The notes under the pieces are model-generated. The model did not search any database, had not been told where the DNA came from, and saw only the letters and a program-made list of their open reading frames with translations. A stretch of 26,000 nucleotides of DNA. Origin: Larix sibirica (Eukaryota; Streptophyta; Pinopsida; Pinales; Pinaceae). The first letter of the stretch is position 1; each line of letters starts with the position of its first letter. The stretch is taken from positions 9,014-35,013 of the forward strand of contig NWUY0300002075.1 in the NCBI GenBank assembly GCA_004151065.3. The letters are read 5' to 3'. The translations under genes were made by a program, and so were the position numbers. Positions 8,660-18,100 of this stretch are shown here, piece after piece.

Positions 8660-8786
8660 AACTTTTGTCACCCAAAAAATTTGAAATTTTTTAGAAATCC
8701 ATCAATGTGTCGCAAAAAACACTTGGATACTCATCAAAACGGATCATAGTTTTTTTCGCGCCGATTCAACTTAACTTTTGGCAGAC

Positions 8787-8975
8787 TTGTTGATTTTGAG
8801 CCAAAATATATCGCGTGACTGATATTTTTTGTCGATACAATCACATCAACTCGGTACTTCCCACAGAAATTGAATATCAACGAATTGGTTAATTTTACAC
8901 CGAAACGATATCGACAAGACTTATGATCGTCCGCTGACATAATCACATTAACTCTGTTTCGTCCGTCGAAACCCG
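8787..8975. repeat. Two imperfect 98-bp tandem repeats
   Basis: The segment from 8787 (TTGTTGATTTTGAGCC) recurs at 8885 (TTGGTTAATTTTACACC). Both go on to an AAxATATCG core, a GTCGATACAATCACATCAACTC or matching GCTGACATAATCACATTAACTC part, and then a TTCC/TTCG part. The divergence is considerable, so the duplication is not recent. Confidence 0.55.
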
Positions 8976-9264
8976 CCGTCGCAGAGAGTTTGAATTCTTG
9001 CATCGATACGTGTCTAGGTAAATCCCTCTTTTATACCGAAATGACTCGTGGAAGTTACAAAAACACATTGATGCATCTTTTTAAGGCCCGTTTGGGGATT
9101 TAGGGTTTTAAAGGACCATTTTTAAGACAAGAAATGTCATTTTTCTCTCCTCATTGTCGTCACGTGAACCCGTTCGAGCCCGCGCCACTTGGAGAAGATT
9201 CCTCGCTCGGTACGCTCGACATCCGCTACCACTTAGTATAGCATACCTATCATCCATTTTCGAT

Positions 9265-9270
9265 GTAAGT
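9265..9270 (+). promoter_or_regulatory. Candidate splice donor GTAAGT
   Basis: CGAT|GTAAGT matches the plant donor consensus well. It lies 510 bases upstream of the acceptor-like site before ORF A. The intervening stretch would be a plausible leader intron. There is no proof of transcription. Confidence 0.3.
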
Positions 9271-9757
9271 ACACTTTTTCCATGGCTCGTTGGTCTTAAA
9301 CCGGTTAATATCCACTTGGAAATTTATGGTTGGAGGAAAATGGCCTATGTTTGGTCTTGTCAGCCTCATGCTTAACAATTTTCCTTCTTTTTATTTGATT
9401 CCATTGGTTGGATTTGCTTTTATTTGGGCCCAAGGGTTTCGATCCACCTCGCTTGTATTGAATGTCTTGTGTCCTAAAGCTCAGCTCATGCTTCTTTGCC
9501 CAAATAAGTAGTCTTTTGGAGTTTTCTCTCGTTCCCGTTAAAAACCTACCTTAAACCCTAACTCCAAGAATGCGTCATTTTTCTCCAACCCTGTTTCAAC
9601 TGCCACCAGTTGTTACATTTTTCCTTTTGCGAGCTAGCAAATGCACTGATGCAGACCCTAATGAATAAACTAAGAAGTTTCTAGATTTATTTGATGAACA
9701 ATTCATTTGAAAATAACTTGTTTATTTAGTGATTCAATGGACTTTACCCACTATAAT

Positions 9758-9778
9758 GATGTTTTCACTCTCATACAG
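9758..9778 (+). promoter_or_regulatory. Conserved splice-acceptor-like site before ORF A
   Basis: GATGTTTTCACTCTCATACAG ends in AG at 9777-9778, nine bases before the ATG at 9788. The same pyrimidine-rich tract and AG occur before ORF B (12483-12503) at the identical distance. This would suit expression of the 3' ORF from a spliced subgenomic RNA. Confidence 0.45.
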
Positions 9779-10123
9779 GATTCAGAAATGTTGAAAGGGG
9801 TTCTAAGTGCTCCTCCAAAACCGTATTGGAGATAACATCTGATGCTGAACCGGCTCAGGAAGCATCTATGGAGACTCAGTTCGATGATACACAACATATC
9901 ATGGGCATAGTTCCTAAATTCAAATGGGGTGAGATTTACTATTTGATCAGAGACCAGAATGTCCCAAAAGATGCCATCGAAGAAGACTTGATTTATCAAA
10001 ACATCAAAAAGTCATCCATTCACAAGGCCACAGCCAGGCCTGAATTGTTCCCTTGTGTTGAAGTGACAGCATGGGTCCTTCCCCACATTGATACTAAATC
10101 TCGTATCATTACAAGCACTATGT

Positions 10124-10177
10124 GAACATTCTTTTGAAGTTCTCTCTTGCTCCATTAAACCCTAAACTTCAAGAACG
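10124..10177 (+). repeat. Leader-derived patch inside ORF A
   Basis: CATTCTTTTGAAGTT followed by TTAAACCCTAA and TTCAAGAACG repeats, in order, the non-coding leader found upstream of ORF B (12173-12240) and of ORF A (about 9512-9575). At this place copy B has about 66 coding bases instead. It introduces a stop at 10123. Confidence 0.6.
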
Positions 10178-11652
10178 TTCATACTTGAGTATTTTTAACA
10201 GATGAATGGATCACAAACTTGAAAATGGATTATGCAGAATGTGCAAAGAAGATGTTGCTTCCAGGAAAGCAGCTACACCAGAGAGATATTGGGGAATATG
10301 AAACTAAATTTTTGAAGACTCCTTTCAGAATTTCAACTACTCTCATATGCAGGCTTTACGGAAGGCCCAAATCAACTCATTACAAGATTATTTGGGTGCC
10401 TTTACTTTATCATATTACAATGAATGGAACTGTTTTTAATTGGGTAGACATTATTTCTGAGAACATGGTCCAAGTGATTAAATATGCTCAGCAAGGATTC
10501 AAAGTAAAGCAGGTCAAATTCCACATGTCTTCTTACTTGGTAGATTGTATCTTGAATTTGCATCCCTTTCCCAGCCTCAGATGTAGGTGGAATCCTAATG
10601 AGTCTCCTATTTATGTAGCATATAAAATTTTGTGGGCACAAAAACATGCAAGTTACTACAAGAATATTTGCGAAGAGTTTATGGTTCCCTTATACAAATT
10701 GATACATTAAAAGGAACCAGATTACAGTGGTCATTCAAATAGGGGATTACTATCTGACCCCTGAAGGAACGTACTTGCGTATCTACAGAGGATCAAAGGG
10801 TCCATTTTTGTTACCCAAGTATGTCACATATTACATTATTTTGAAAGAAATTGTGAGGAAGACATTTTTAAATGGCATCGACCAGTTCCTGCATAACAAT
10901 AAGAAGGATTCCTGGCCTCCACTTTCGTTGATAGTTGGATCATATAGGCTGAACAAGGTCAAATATTCCCAGGACCCAGTAAAGGACTTGGATTCCTTTC
11001 ACTTTGGTGAGAATATATTTATAAGAAATGATAGTCTCAAAAGGTGGCTCTGCATTGCGCATCTGTTAAAATTCACTATGAATATGCTGATCAATTTTTG
11101 AAAGAATAAGAAGTATTTATACGGGTCTCAAACCTTGCAGAATTGGATAGAACACTTACCAAAAGGAAGGGTGGTAAGGAGGCGATCTCAAGCAAACCAT
11201 TTGATGCCTCGAAACAAGAAAACTTAGAAGAAGCTGCTAGGAATAATTCATGGAAGAAGCCCTCTTGTGAGAAACAAGCAAAATATTGTAGGAGGAAGAG
11301 CTAGCAAGGAAGGCTGACAAAAAAAGCAAGAGTGGATGTAGAATAATTACGAAAGAGGATGGAAAGAGAAAAACTAGATAAGCTTGTAGCAGAACAAGAA
11401 AAGATAAGGGTTGAGATAATACAATAGCAACAGGAATCAACTCGGCAAGAGGAAATCCAAAAGAATAAAGAAGAAGAAGCAAATTTCAAGAAAGTTGTGG
11501 AAATTCAAGGTCAAAAAGGAGCTGAGAAAATGGGAAATGAAGATCAAGATATGGAAATTGATGCTACAATAGACACCAACACGAAATTTCCACTCACTGG
11601 AGGACATCTTCCTTTTGATGAGTTGGAACTCACCCCATTTACACCCTCCAAG

Positions 11653-11969
11653 NATCTGAATGAAGAAGATCCCATGGAATTAGAGGAGGGATATGACATG
11701 GAGCTTGGCGAACTTGGTCTCCAAGGCATCATGGAGGCATGTAACTAGAAAAGATCCCAACCCCCAAAAAAAATCAAAACATAGACACTCAGGATCCCAA
11801 CAAACCACAAAAGATCGATGTCGATAATGGAAATGAAAACACTTAGCATGTGGGAACACCCAATCTGAATGAAGAAGATCCCATGGAATTAGAGGAAGGA
11901 TATGACATGGAGCTTGGCGAACTCGGTCTCCAAGGAATCATGGAGGCATGTAAAAGAAAAGATCCTCAA
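11653..11969 (+). repeat. Near-identical 91-bp (or longer) duplication with N at its border
   Basis: The stretch 11654-11744 recurs at 11863-11953 with about three differences, and weaker similarity goes on for some 16 bases. It encodes the acidic peptide LNEEDPMELEEGYDMELGEL twice. A single undetermined base at 11653 lies exactly at the start of the first copy, so an assembly error is possible. Confidence 0.8.
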
Positions 11970-12092
11970 TCCATCCCAAAGAAGTAGATGCAGCTTCTTA
12001 AGGAAGTGATCCAATGATCCAAGGTGGAGGTGACTAAACAAGAGGCTAAGAGACAGCAGATACATAGTTCGTTGGGCATAAAAAACCCTCCT

Positions 12093-14391
12093 TGGGACCT
12101 AAGGGTTTCGAGCCTCACTTGTGTTGAATGACTTATGCCCTAAAGCTCAGTCCACACCTCTTTTCCCCAAATGAGCATTCTTTTGAAGTTTTCTCACATT
12201 CTCGTTAAAACCCTACCTTAAACCCTAACTCCAAGAATGCGTCGATTTTCTCCAACCTTGTTTCAACTACCACGGGCCGTTACATTTTCCCTATTGTGAG
12301 CTAGCAAATGTGTCAATGCAGACCCTAATGGATAAACTAGGAAGTTTATGGATTTAGTTGATGAACAATTCATTTATTCATATGAAAAAAAATTGTTTAT
12401 TTATTGCAAATCTTTGTAGTGGTTGTTGTTTTCTGAAATTGCATCTCATTTCATGGTTTCAATGGACTATATCCAAGATAATGATGTTTTCACTTTCATA
12501 TAGGATTCATAAATGTCAAAAAAGGGGTTCTAAGCGCTCCTCTAAAACCGTATTAGAGATAGAATCTGACGATGAATCGGTTCAGGAAGCATCTCTGGAG
12601 ACTCAGCTCGATGATATGCAGCATATCACAGGCATAGCTCCTGAATTCAAATGGGGTGAAATTTACAATTTGATCAAAGACCATAATCTCCTGGAAGCTA
12701 CCATCGAAGAAGACTTGATTTATCAAAACACCAAAAAGTCAAGTGTTCACAAAGTTGCAGCCAGGCTTGAATTGTTCCCTTGTGCTGAAGTGATAGGATG
12801 GGTCCTTCCCCTTGTTGATACTAAATCTCGTATCATTACAAGCGCTACGGGGAAAGGTTTTGCTTCATTCCATTCTATGCACATCAGGAAATCATATATA
12901 ATTCTAGCTCCAAGAGCATTTTTTATAGAAGAATGGCTCACAAGCCTTAAACTTCACTATGTCGAATGTGCTAAGAATATGTTGCTACTAGGAAAGCAGT
13001 TGCGCCAGAGAGACAATGGGGAATATGAAACTAAATTTTTGAACACTCATTTTAGGATTGTTGGTACTCTTATATGCAGGCTCTATGGGAGGCCCAAATC
13101 AACTCATTGCAAGCTTAGTTGGGTTCCTCTACTTTATCATATTACCATGCATGGCACTATTTTAATTGGGCAGACGTTATCTCTGAGAATATGGTCCAAG
13201 CAATCAAAGATGCTCAGCAAGGCCTCAAATTAAAGAAGGTTGAATTTCATGTGTCTTCTTATTTGGTGGATTGTATCCGGACTCTGTATTCCTTTCCATG
13301 TCTCGGATGTAGATGGAATCCTAATGAATCTCCTATTTATGTGGCCTATCAATTATGTGGGCCCAAAAGCATGCGACATATTATAAGCAAATCTGTGAAG
13401 AGGTCATGGTTCCCTTATACAAATTGATATATGAAAAGGAGCCAGATTTCATGTCTGGAGATTCTCTTGCAGTAGTCATTGAATTAGGGGATTTCTATCT
13501 GACCCCTGAAGGTATGTACTTGCGTATCTATGGAGGATCAAAGGTTCCATTTTTGTTACCCAAGTATGTGATAGATTGTATTATTCTAAAATGTGAGGCA
13601 AACCTTTGTAAATGGCATCAGCCATTTCCTACATAGTAATAAAAAATCTTCCTGGCCTCCACTTCCATTGATAGTCGGATCATACAAGATGAACAAGGTC
13701 AAAGATGTCCCGGACTTGATAAATTATTTGGACTCCTTTAATTTTGGCGAGAAGATATTTGTAGGAAATTATAGTCACCAAAAGGTGGCTCTACATTGTG
13801 CATCTGTCAAAATCCACTATGAATATGCAGATCAATTTTTGAAGGAGGAAGAAGCATACAGACAGGTTCCAAACCTCGCAGAATTGGACAGAAGATTGAA
13901 CAAAAGGAAGGGTGTTAAAGAATCAAGATCAAGCAAACTAGTAGATGCCTCAACACAAGAAAACTTGGAATAAGTCACTAGAAATAAAGTTGTAGAAGGA
14001 GCCTTCCTGTATGAAACAAGTAGAAGATTGCAGGAAAATAAATAGCCAGAAAGGTTGAAGAAGAAAGAAAATCAAAATAGGAGGTGGAAGAGCTGCAGAA
14101 TAGGATAGAAAAAGAAAAAATATATAATCTTGTTGCAGAACAATAAACGAAAAGGTTCAAGTTAACACAACAATGGGAATTAGCTTGGCAGGAAGAACTC
14201 CAAAAGAAAAAATAAGAAGGAGCTTTCAAGAAAGATGTGGAAGATAGAGGTCAACAAGGAGGCGAGGAACTGGGTAATGAAGGTCAAGATATGGACATTG
14301 ATGCTACAACATACACCAACATGGAAGTTGCACTCACTGGAGGGCATATCCATTTCGTTGAGTTAGGACTCACCGCATTTACACCCTCCAA
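12093..14391 (+). repeat. Segmental tandem duplication, unit B
   Basis: This is the counterpart of unit A (9425-11652), including leader, acceptor-like site and ORF. It has about 90 extra leader bases near 12370-12450 compared with A. After 14391 the sequence goes on into a coiled-coil C-terminus absent from A. Confidence 0.8.
12483..12503 (+). promoter_or_regulatory. Conserved splice-acceptor-like site before ORF B
   Basis: GATGTTTTCACTTTCATATAG ends in AG at 12502-12503, nine bases before the ATG at 12513. It differs from the ORF A site at only two positions, although the leader around it has diverged more. Confidence 0.45.
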
Positions 14392-15696
14392 ACAACATGT
14401 CGTAGCTAAGTTGGAGACTATTGTTTATGAATCCAAGAGAAATACCATCATGAAACGAATAGAAAAGAGGATTAAAATTGCCTCACAACCTGACGTAGCT
14501 AGAATAGAAGAAGTCCCAGTGGCTGAGGGTACCAATAGGGACTCAAAGTTCACAGCATCTGTTGGTGTAGCTGTATCCTGGCCAATGAAGATAATGTACA
14601 CAAATTGATAGAGAGCGTAGAAAGCAGCAAAGCTAAAGTAGTTAAGCTTAAATACAATCTGGTTCAAGCAAGGAATGAAGGAATTGAACTAAGACGCCAA
14701 TGGGATACCCTTGAACTTCAAAAGGGAGAAGTCATGAACACCATTCAAAGTCTGGAAGCAAAAAGAGATCCGCTTGATGTTCAGGTGGTAATATTGGAAG
14801 GAGAGAAGATAGATTTAAAGTCCCAATTACAAGAAATGCAATCAAAGTGAATTCGATGGGACCAGCAAATAGAATCTCTCACTATCGAAAAGGGATCCCT
14901 ACAAGCTCAAGTAGAAGAGCTTAATCGAGAAAAGGATTCATTGAAAATTACATTGAACACTGTCCAAGATCAGAAGCAGGATTTAACCCCATTTTATGAT
15001 TGCACATATACTCTTCAGGAACAATGGTTCCATTCACAGGAGCTACTCACAGAACAAACATTTGAGGTACAGGGAATGGTGACCAGACACAAGCAAATAT
15101 CCGAGAGAGATATTGCCACTCAATAGAAATTTGGATAGATTCACGACAAAATGAAGAAGCTAACTGCCTAAAGAAAGAAAGCAAAGGAAATCCATCCCCA
15201 TCTACCTAAGATATCTACAGATGAATTGAGATTGGATTTTGCAACTTTGGATAGTTGCCAAAAGGATGAGAGGAAATTGCAAAGTGAGGTAGAAGACTCC
15301 ATTTCAAGATGTGAAGGGATCCATAAGAATATAGCCAAAGCTTTTGAAAAGTGTCATTTTCCTTCTCCTGGCTCATTTGAAAACCATGTGCCAAAAGAGC
15401 ATAGATTGATTGAACTAAGAACCATTCAGGATGAAGATATAGCTGCTATTCATAATTTGGAAAATATTACTCCAGAGGACCTACATGAACGTATTGGGAA
15501 AGAAACGTTGAAAACACAGTACTTGACTAATGGGCATAGCACAACAACCAAAGGCCTTAATGCAATGGTCAAAGATTTATCTTTTCATGAAGTGGATTTA
15601 CGATTGTTGGAGCCACGACAGTTAAATGTTATATTTTATGAAAGTGGCCTTTGGAATGAATTTATACAAACTCAAGAGGGCGCCCCACCTTCATGA
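12513..15696 (+). pseudogene. 3' ORF copy B, most complete member, coiled-coil C-terminus
   Basis: About 1060 codons, broken by several frameshifts and stops. The N-terminal half follows copy A: FKWGEIYNLIKDHN, EEDLIYQN, KGFASFHSMHIRKSY, EEWLTSLKLHYVECAK, GEYETKFLNTHFRIV, FNWADVISENMVQAI, SSYLVDCI, GDFYLTPEGMYLRIYGGSK, WPPLPLIVGSYKMNKVK. Frames switch at about 13165, 13350, 13600, 14200 and 14580. A Lys/Glu-rich linker leads to a heptad-like coiled coil (14605-about 15120, leucine-rich with EKIDLKSQLQEM), then a C-terminal part ending in DLRLLEPRQLNVIFYESGLW. The stop TGA at 15694 directly abuts LTR b. No signal peptide or membrane segment was seen, so an envelope protein is unlikely. Function unknown; Gag-like or DNA-binding roles are possible. 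The ATG at 12513 is displaced by an A-run indel. Confidence 0.65.
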
Positions 15697-16086
15697 TGTA
15701 ATAATTTTATTTTCTTATGTATTTTTGTCCCCTTTATTTAAGTTGTAACTGAAATATGACAAAGGTCTTGGAAGACAAAGGGTTGTAACTAAATGAAGGT
15801 GAAATGAAAAGTCACCTGGGGGGGTTGAGTAGAAAGGATAAATAGAGGAAATGAGGGAGAGACAAGGGGCTTTTGCTTTTGAAAAGATTTTGTTGAACTC
15901 ATATGTAAGAACTATTTCTGATAATGAACAAGGCAATTTTATGGGTGGAAGCTTACAATGGAGACTATGTCGAAATGTGGGGATGGATGCATGGAATTGA
16001 TTTCCTCCTTTTGTCTATTAAAATGCATTAAGATTGTTCTTGTTTATGTTGGATTATTCTAATGGGTTCTGAATTATTTTAGTGCA

Positions 16087-16093
16087 TATATAA
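16087..16093 (+). promoter_or_regulatory. Candidate TATA box of LTR b
   Basis: TATATAA lies about 390 bases into the LTR. In LTR a the matching place reads CACATGCAAG and the box is lost. Transcription would start about 30 bases downstream. Confidence 0.45.
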
Positions 16094-16267
16094 GTGAACA
16101 CGGTTTTCTTTGTGTTCTACGAGCAATGGATGTGATGAATGTTAATACTCGAGTTATTTAATGTGTTAAATTTATCTTGTAACTATTAAATGTGTTTATT
16201 TTCAGTAGTTGTCTCCTATAAAAATGCATGATGCAGTTGGTTTGCATTGCTCCCTTTTAATCCCGCT

Positions 16268-16277
16268 CCTTGCAAGG
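16268..16277. promoter_or_regulatory. 10-bp LTR palindrome (LTR b)
   Basis: CCTTGCAAGG, identical to the one in LTR a, lies thirteen bases before AATAAA. Confidence 0.5.
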
Positions 16278-16289
16278 ATAGTTTAGTTT

Positions 16290-16295
16290 AATAAA
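16290..16295 (+). terminator. Candidate polyadenylation signal AATAAA in LTR b
   Basis: AATAAA lies about 200 bases after the TATA box, as expected near the R region of an LTR. LTR a has lost it. Confidence 0.4.
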
Positions 16296-16653
16296 ATATT
16301 GCATTTAATTAGGGCATTCACTTGGGCGACTAATAGTACGAGAAGTGATAAGACGAGAGGTAAGAACCTGTGCATCTTTGTGTGAGGCTTCTTCCTATCG
16401 ATCAAACAAGTACAGTTTAGTGAGCATAAGCCTTTGCATTTAGGTTTGGTATCTTGCATTTCATTTAATACCAGTTAAAATCCTAAACGGTGGGTCGGGC
16501 CGCATCCGACAAATTCATTCCAAGACTATCTTGAACGGTAGCCAGACCATAAGCCGTATGGGTTCCCTATTCCACACAGTGAAGGGTCTAATTGGGACCT
16601 TTCATGGGGGAGAACCCCTACTGACGACGCAAGGATTTTTCCATGCATCAACA

Positions 16654-16668
16654 CTTCCCTAGAATGAA
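16654..16668 (+). other. Decayed PBS after LTR b
   Basis: CTTCCCTAGAATGAA aligns with the PBS of element 1 through the CTAGAA core, with the TGG lost. Its presence shows that LTR b is followed by the start of another internal region. Confidence 0.45.
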
Positions 16669-16689
16669 TTGGTGTTGGTTGTAAATGTA

Positions 16690-18100
16690 TATTTCCAGGT
16701 GATGTGGGAACACAAGTATAGGATTCACTACAATAAGATTTGTGATAATTTATTAGCATTTGTCTTCAAACTAATTCTATGAATCCACTTAGTGCATGTC
16801 AAATAAGGCCATGCAAGCTCTAAGCCCAATTGGGGATTGGTATGTAACCGACAAAGGCACCTACACCATAATCTTTGGTGCTACAAAGAGCCCCCATATC
16901 ATGCTTATGTTCATTCCAGATAAGTTGGTATTGAAAGAAATTGCATGCCAAACATATGTCGATGGAGTAGTTGTAGTTATTATAGTTTCCAAGAAAGCAC
17001 CACGGCCTCTCCTTCCTATTGTGGTGGGAGATTATAGTATTACAAGTCAAGAATAAGTAAAGCTCGAGGATTGGGAATCTTCATCCCCTCCAATTTTGAA
17101 ATAACATCCTCACTAGAATATTTTGTATTTGATGATCAAAATAAGAGGGTGGAAAGGAAAACAAGGAAGAAGCTCCAACTTCTAGGGGTTGCACCTATGA
17201 TAATCACCATAGAGACCTTAGTTCTTCATAATATACAGGAATATTTAACTACAATTGCCTTTATCAGGGTATCACTCAATCAAGTATCCCCTTCGAATGT
17301 GAATACTCTACTTAAGGAAAGAGATGGGGATAAACAAAGAATATCAAAACTAGAGTCACAAATAGATAACACTAGAGCTGATATTGGAAGCCGAATAGAA
17401 TTTAGAGCACATGCAACTAAGATATAAGAAGAGTTGAATATTGTCCTAAGAGAAATGTATGTTGCATTGCAAGAGTTACAAAACTATGCCACACAAATTT
17501 TAAATCTTTTAAAGGAGGTGCAAGAAAAAATGCTAGTTCTCCATGGAGTGCAATTGGGAATATAGGACTTAAAAAAATGGCAGTTGGAAGAAAATTATCC
17601 ACGAATAGACTTGCCTAGAATGAGTGATAGAGAGCATGAATTTAATGTTTCATCACTGTGCAACTATCAAATGGCAAGTGCTTGACTGGAAAAGAACATC
17701 AACAACTCAGTAAATGTATACAAGCAACTACACCAAGGAGAAAAGAAAATATACAAAAATGTCACCCTGTAGCAATCGATGTCGTAAAAGAGCCCACAAG
17801 CACATCAAATATATTGAATAACTTGAAGAATTCATTCGAAACAAGGGGATTTCTATTACAATCGTCTCCAAAGTCAACAAGGATACACTACGTGACTATA
17901 TTGCCACTCCATCCAAAGTTTTTTCTCTCATCAAATCACCTATCACAACTTTGAGGAGAGGCATAAGTCCAATGTCAGTAGATTCAACCAACTATGAATT
18001 AAATTTGGAACAGCTAATATTGAGACATGTATTAAACATTTCTAACCGACACGCTATCTGGATGTCTTGTTTCGATAATAAAGCTCAAAGGAGCACATAA
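16690..18100 (+). pseudogene. 3' ORF copy C, N-terminally truncated, more diverged
   Basis: Homology to copy B starts abruptly near 16700: ATGTGGGAACAC matches B at about 13355 (ATGTGGGCCCAA), and HYNKICDN matches YYKQICEE. Then GDWYVTDKGTYTIIFGATKSP corresponds to GDFYLTPEGMYLRIYGGSK, LKEIACQTYVDG to the same place in A and B, and RPLLPIVVGDYSI to PPLPLIVGSYKM. After a frame change near 17060, charged coiled-coil-like sequence runs to about 17680. A last open frame (17822-18100) ends in ELNLEQLILRHVLN and a Trp 13 codons before the TAA at 18098, mirroring the end of B. The stop again abuts an LTR-like block. About the first 280 residues of the family are missing. Confidence 0.6.

Larger units (their letters stand above)
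8440..9270. other. CpG-rich block of unknown origin
   Basis: By eye there are about 50 CpG dinucleotides in about 830 bases, many in CGA/TCG repeats, while the flanks are CpG-poor. The block contains 32-bp and 98-bp imperfect tandem repeats and a CACGTG G-box at 9161-9166. It ends near a strong donor-like GTAAGT (9265-9270). It could be a promoter-like region, a younger insertion, or a captured host 5' end. No gene could be defined. Confidence 0.5.
9425..11652 (+). repeat. Segmental tandem duplication, unit A
   Basis: This unit aligns with 12093-14391 from a leader block (TGGGCCCAAGGGTTTCGATCC versus TGGGACCTAAGGGTTTCGAGCC) through the acceptor-like site and most of the ORF, to TTTACACCCTCCAA at 11640-11652. 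The offset is 2668 bases at the start. The two units differ at perhaps 15 to 20 percent of bases, so the duplication is old. Unit A stops matching B exactly where an undetermined base (11653) sits. Confidence 0.8.
9788..11990 (+). pseudogene. 3' ORF copy A, unrecognised family, broken and truncated
   Basis: I do not recognise a named function. The N-terminal part has a Gln/Asp/Glu-rich leader and then FKWGEIYYLI and EEDLIYQN (to 10123). There a leader-like patch with a stop replaces about 22 codons of the family. The frame resumes near 10186 with DEWITNLKMDYAECAKKMLL, GEYETKFLKTPFRIS, WVPLLYHITMNGT, FNWVDIISENMVQ and SSYLVDCI. After a small deletion at about 10720 comes GDYYLTPEGTYLRIY, LLPKYVTYYII and WPPLSLIVGSYRLNKVK. 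A Lys/Glu-rich, coiled-coil-prone stretch follows (about 11150-11500). The tail is acidic (ELEEGYDMELGELGLQ) and replaces the long C-terminus of copy B. The distant helical pattern recalls plant transposon-type ORFs, but this was not verified. The ATG at 9788 is one base out of frame because of an A-tract change. Confidence 0.65.
1..16653 (+). mobile_element. Large Tat-like Ty3/gypsy LTR retrotransposon with a 3' ORF region (element 1, degenerate)
   Basis: Two related direct repeats (1-862 and 15697-16653) bracket a PBS, gag, protease, archaeal-type RNase H, RT, gypsy RNase H, integrase and then two tandem copies of an unfamiliar ORF. All these parts lie on the plus strand. The order gag-PR-RT-RNH-INT, without a chromodomain but with an added RNase H and a tRNA-Asn-like PBS, fits the plant Tat lineage (family knowledge from memory). 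Every ORF carries stops or frameshifts, so the copy is inactive. The LTRs differ at roughly one base in five or six by eye, which implies an old insertion. It is uncertain whether the two LTRs are a true pair. The alternative is a nest of separate elements, with the 3' ORFs being independent sequence. The left LTR is truncated by the window edge. Confidence 0.5.
15697..16653 (+). repeat. LTR b (full length, about 957 bp)
   Basis: This is a direct repeat of LTR a. The 5' border is set at TGTAATAA right after the stop of ORF B and is uncertain, since no good polypurine tract precedes it. The 3' end ...TCAACA (16648-16653) matches LTR a. It contains a TATATAA box, a palindrome, an AATAAA and a GGGG-AGAA-CCCC hairpin in this order, which fits U3-R-U5. 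It is followed by a decayed PBS, so it also acts, or acted, as the 5' LTR of a next unit. Confidence 0.8.

Noticed and set aside
9154-9375. Arginine-rich open frame at the right end of the CpG-rich block
   Set aside because: It starts at TTG, is short, and its composition follows from local GC content. It could be an exon only if the donor at 9265 is used, which cannot be shown here.
9548-9564. AAACCCTAA, telomere-like repeat (also near 12220 and 10156)
   Set aside because: Single motif copies inside the repeated leader, not an interstitial telomere array.
11237-11489. Leucine/serine-rich minus-strand frames that look like membrane proteins
   Set aside because: They are antisense shadows of the Lys/Glu-rich coiled-coil region of ORF A.
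12513-15696. Envelope protein interpretation of the 3' ORF
   Set aside because: No signal peptide, membrane segment or paired cysteines seen; position alone does not support an envelope role.
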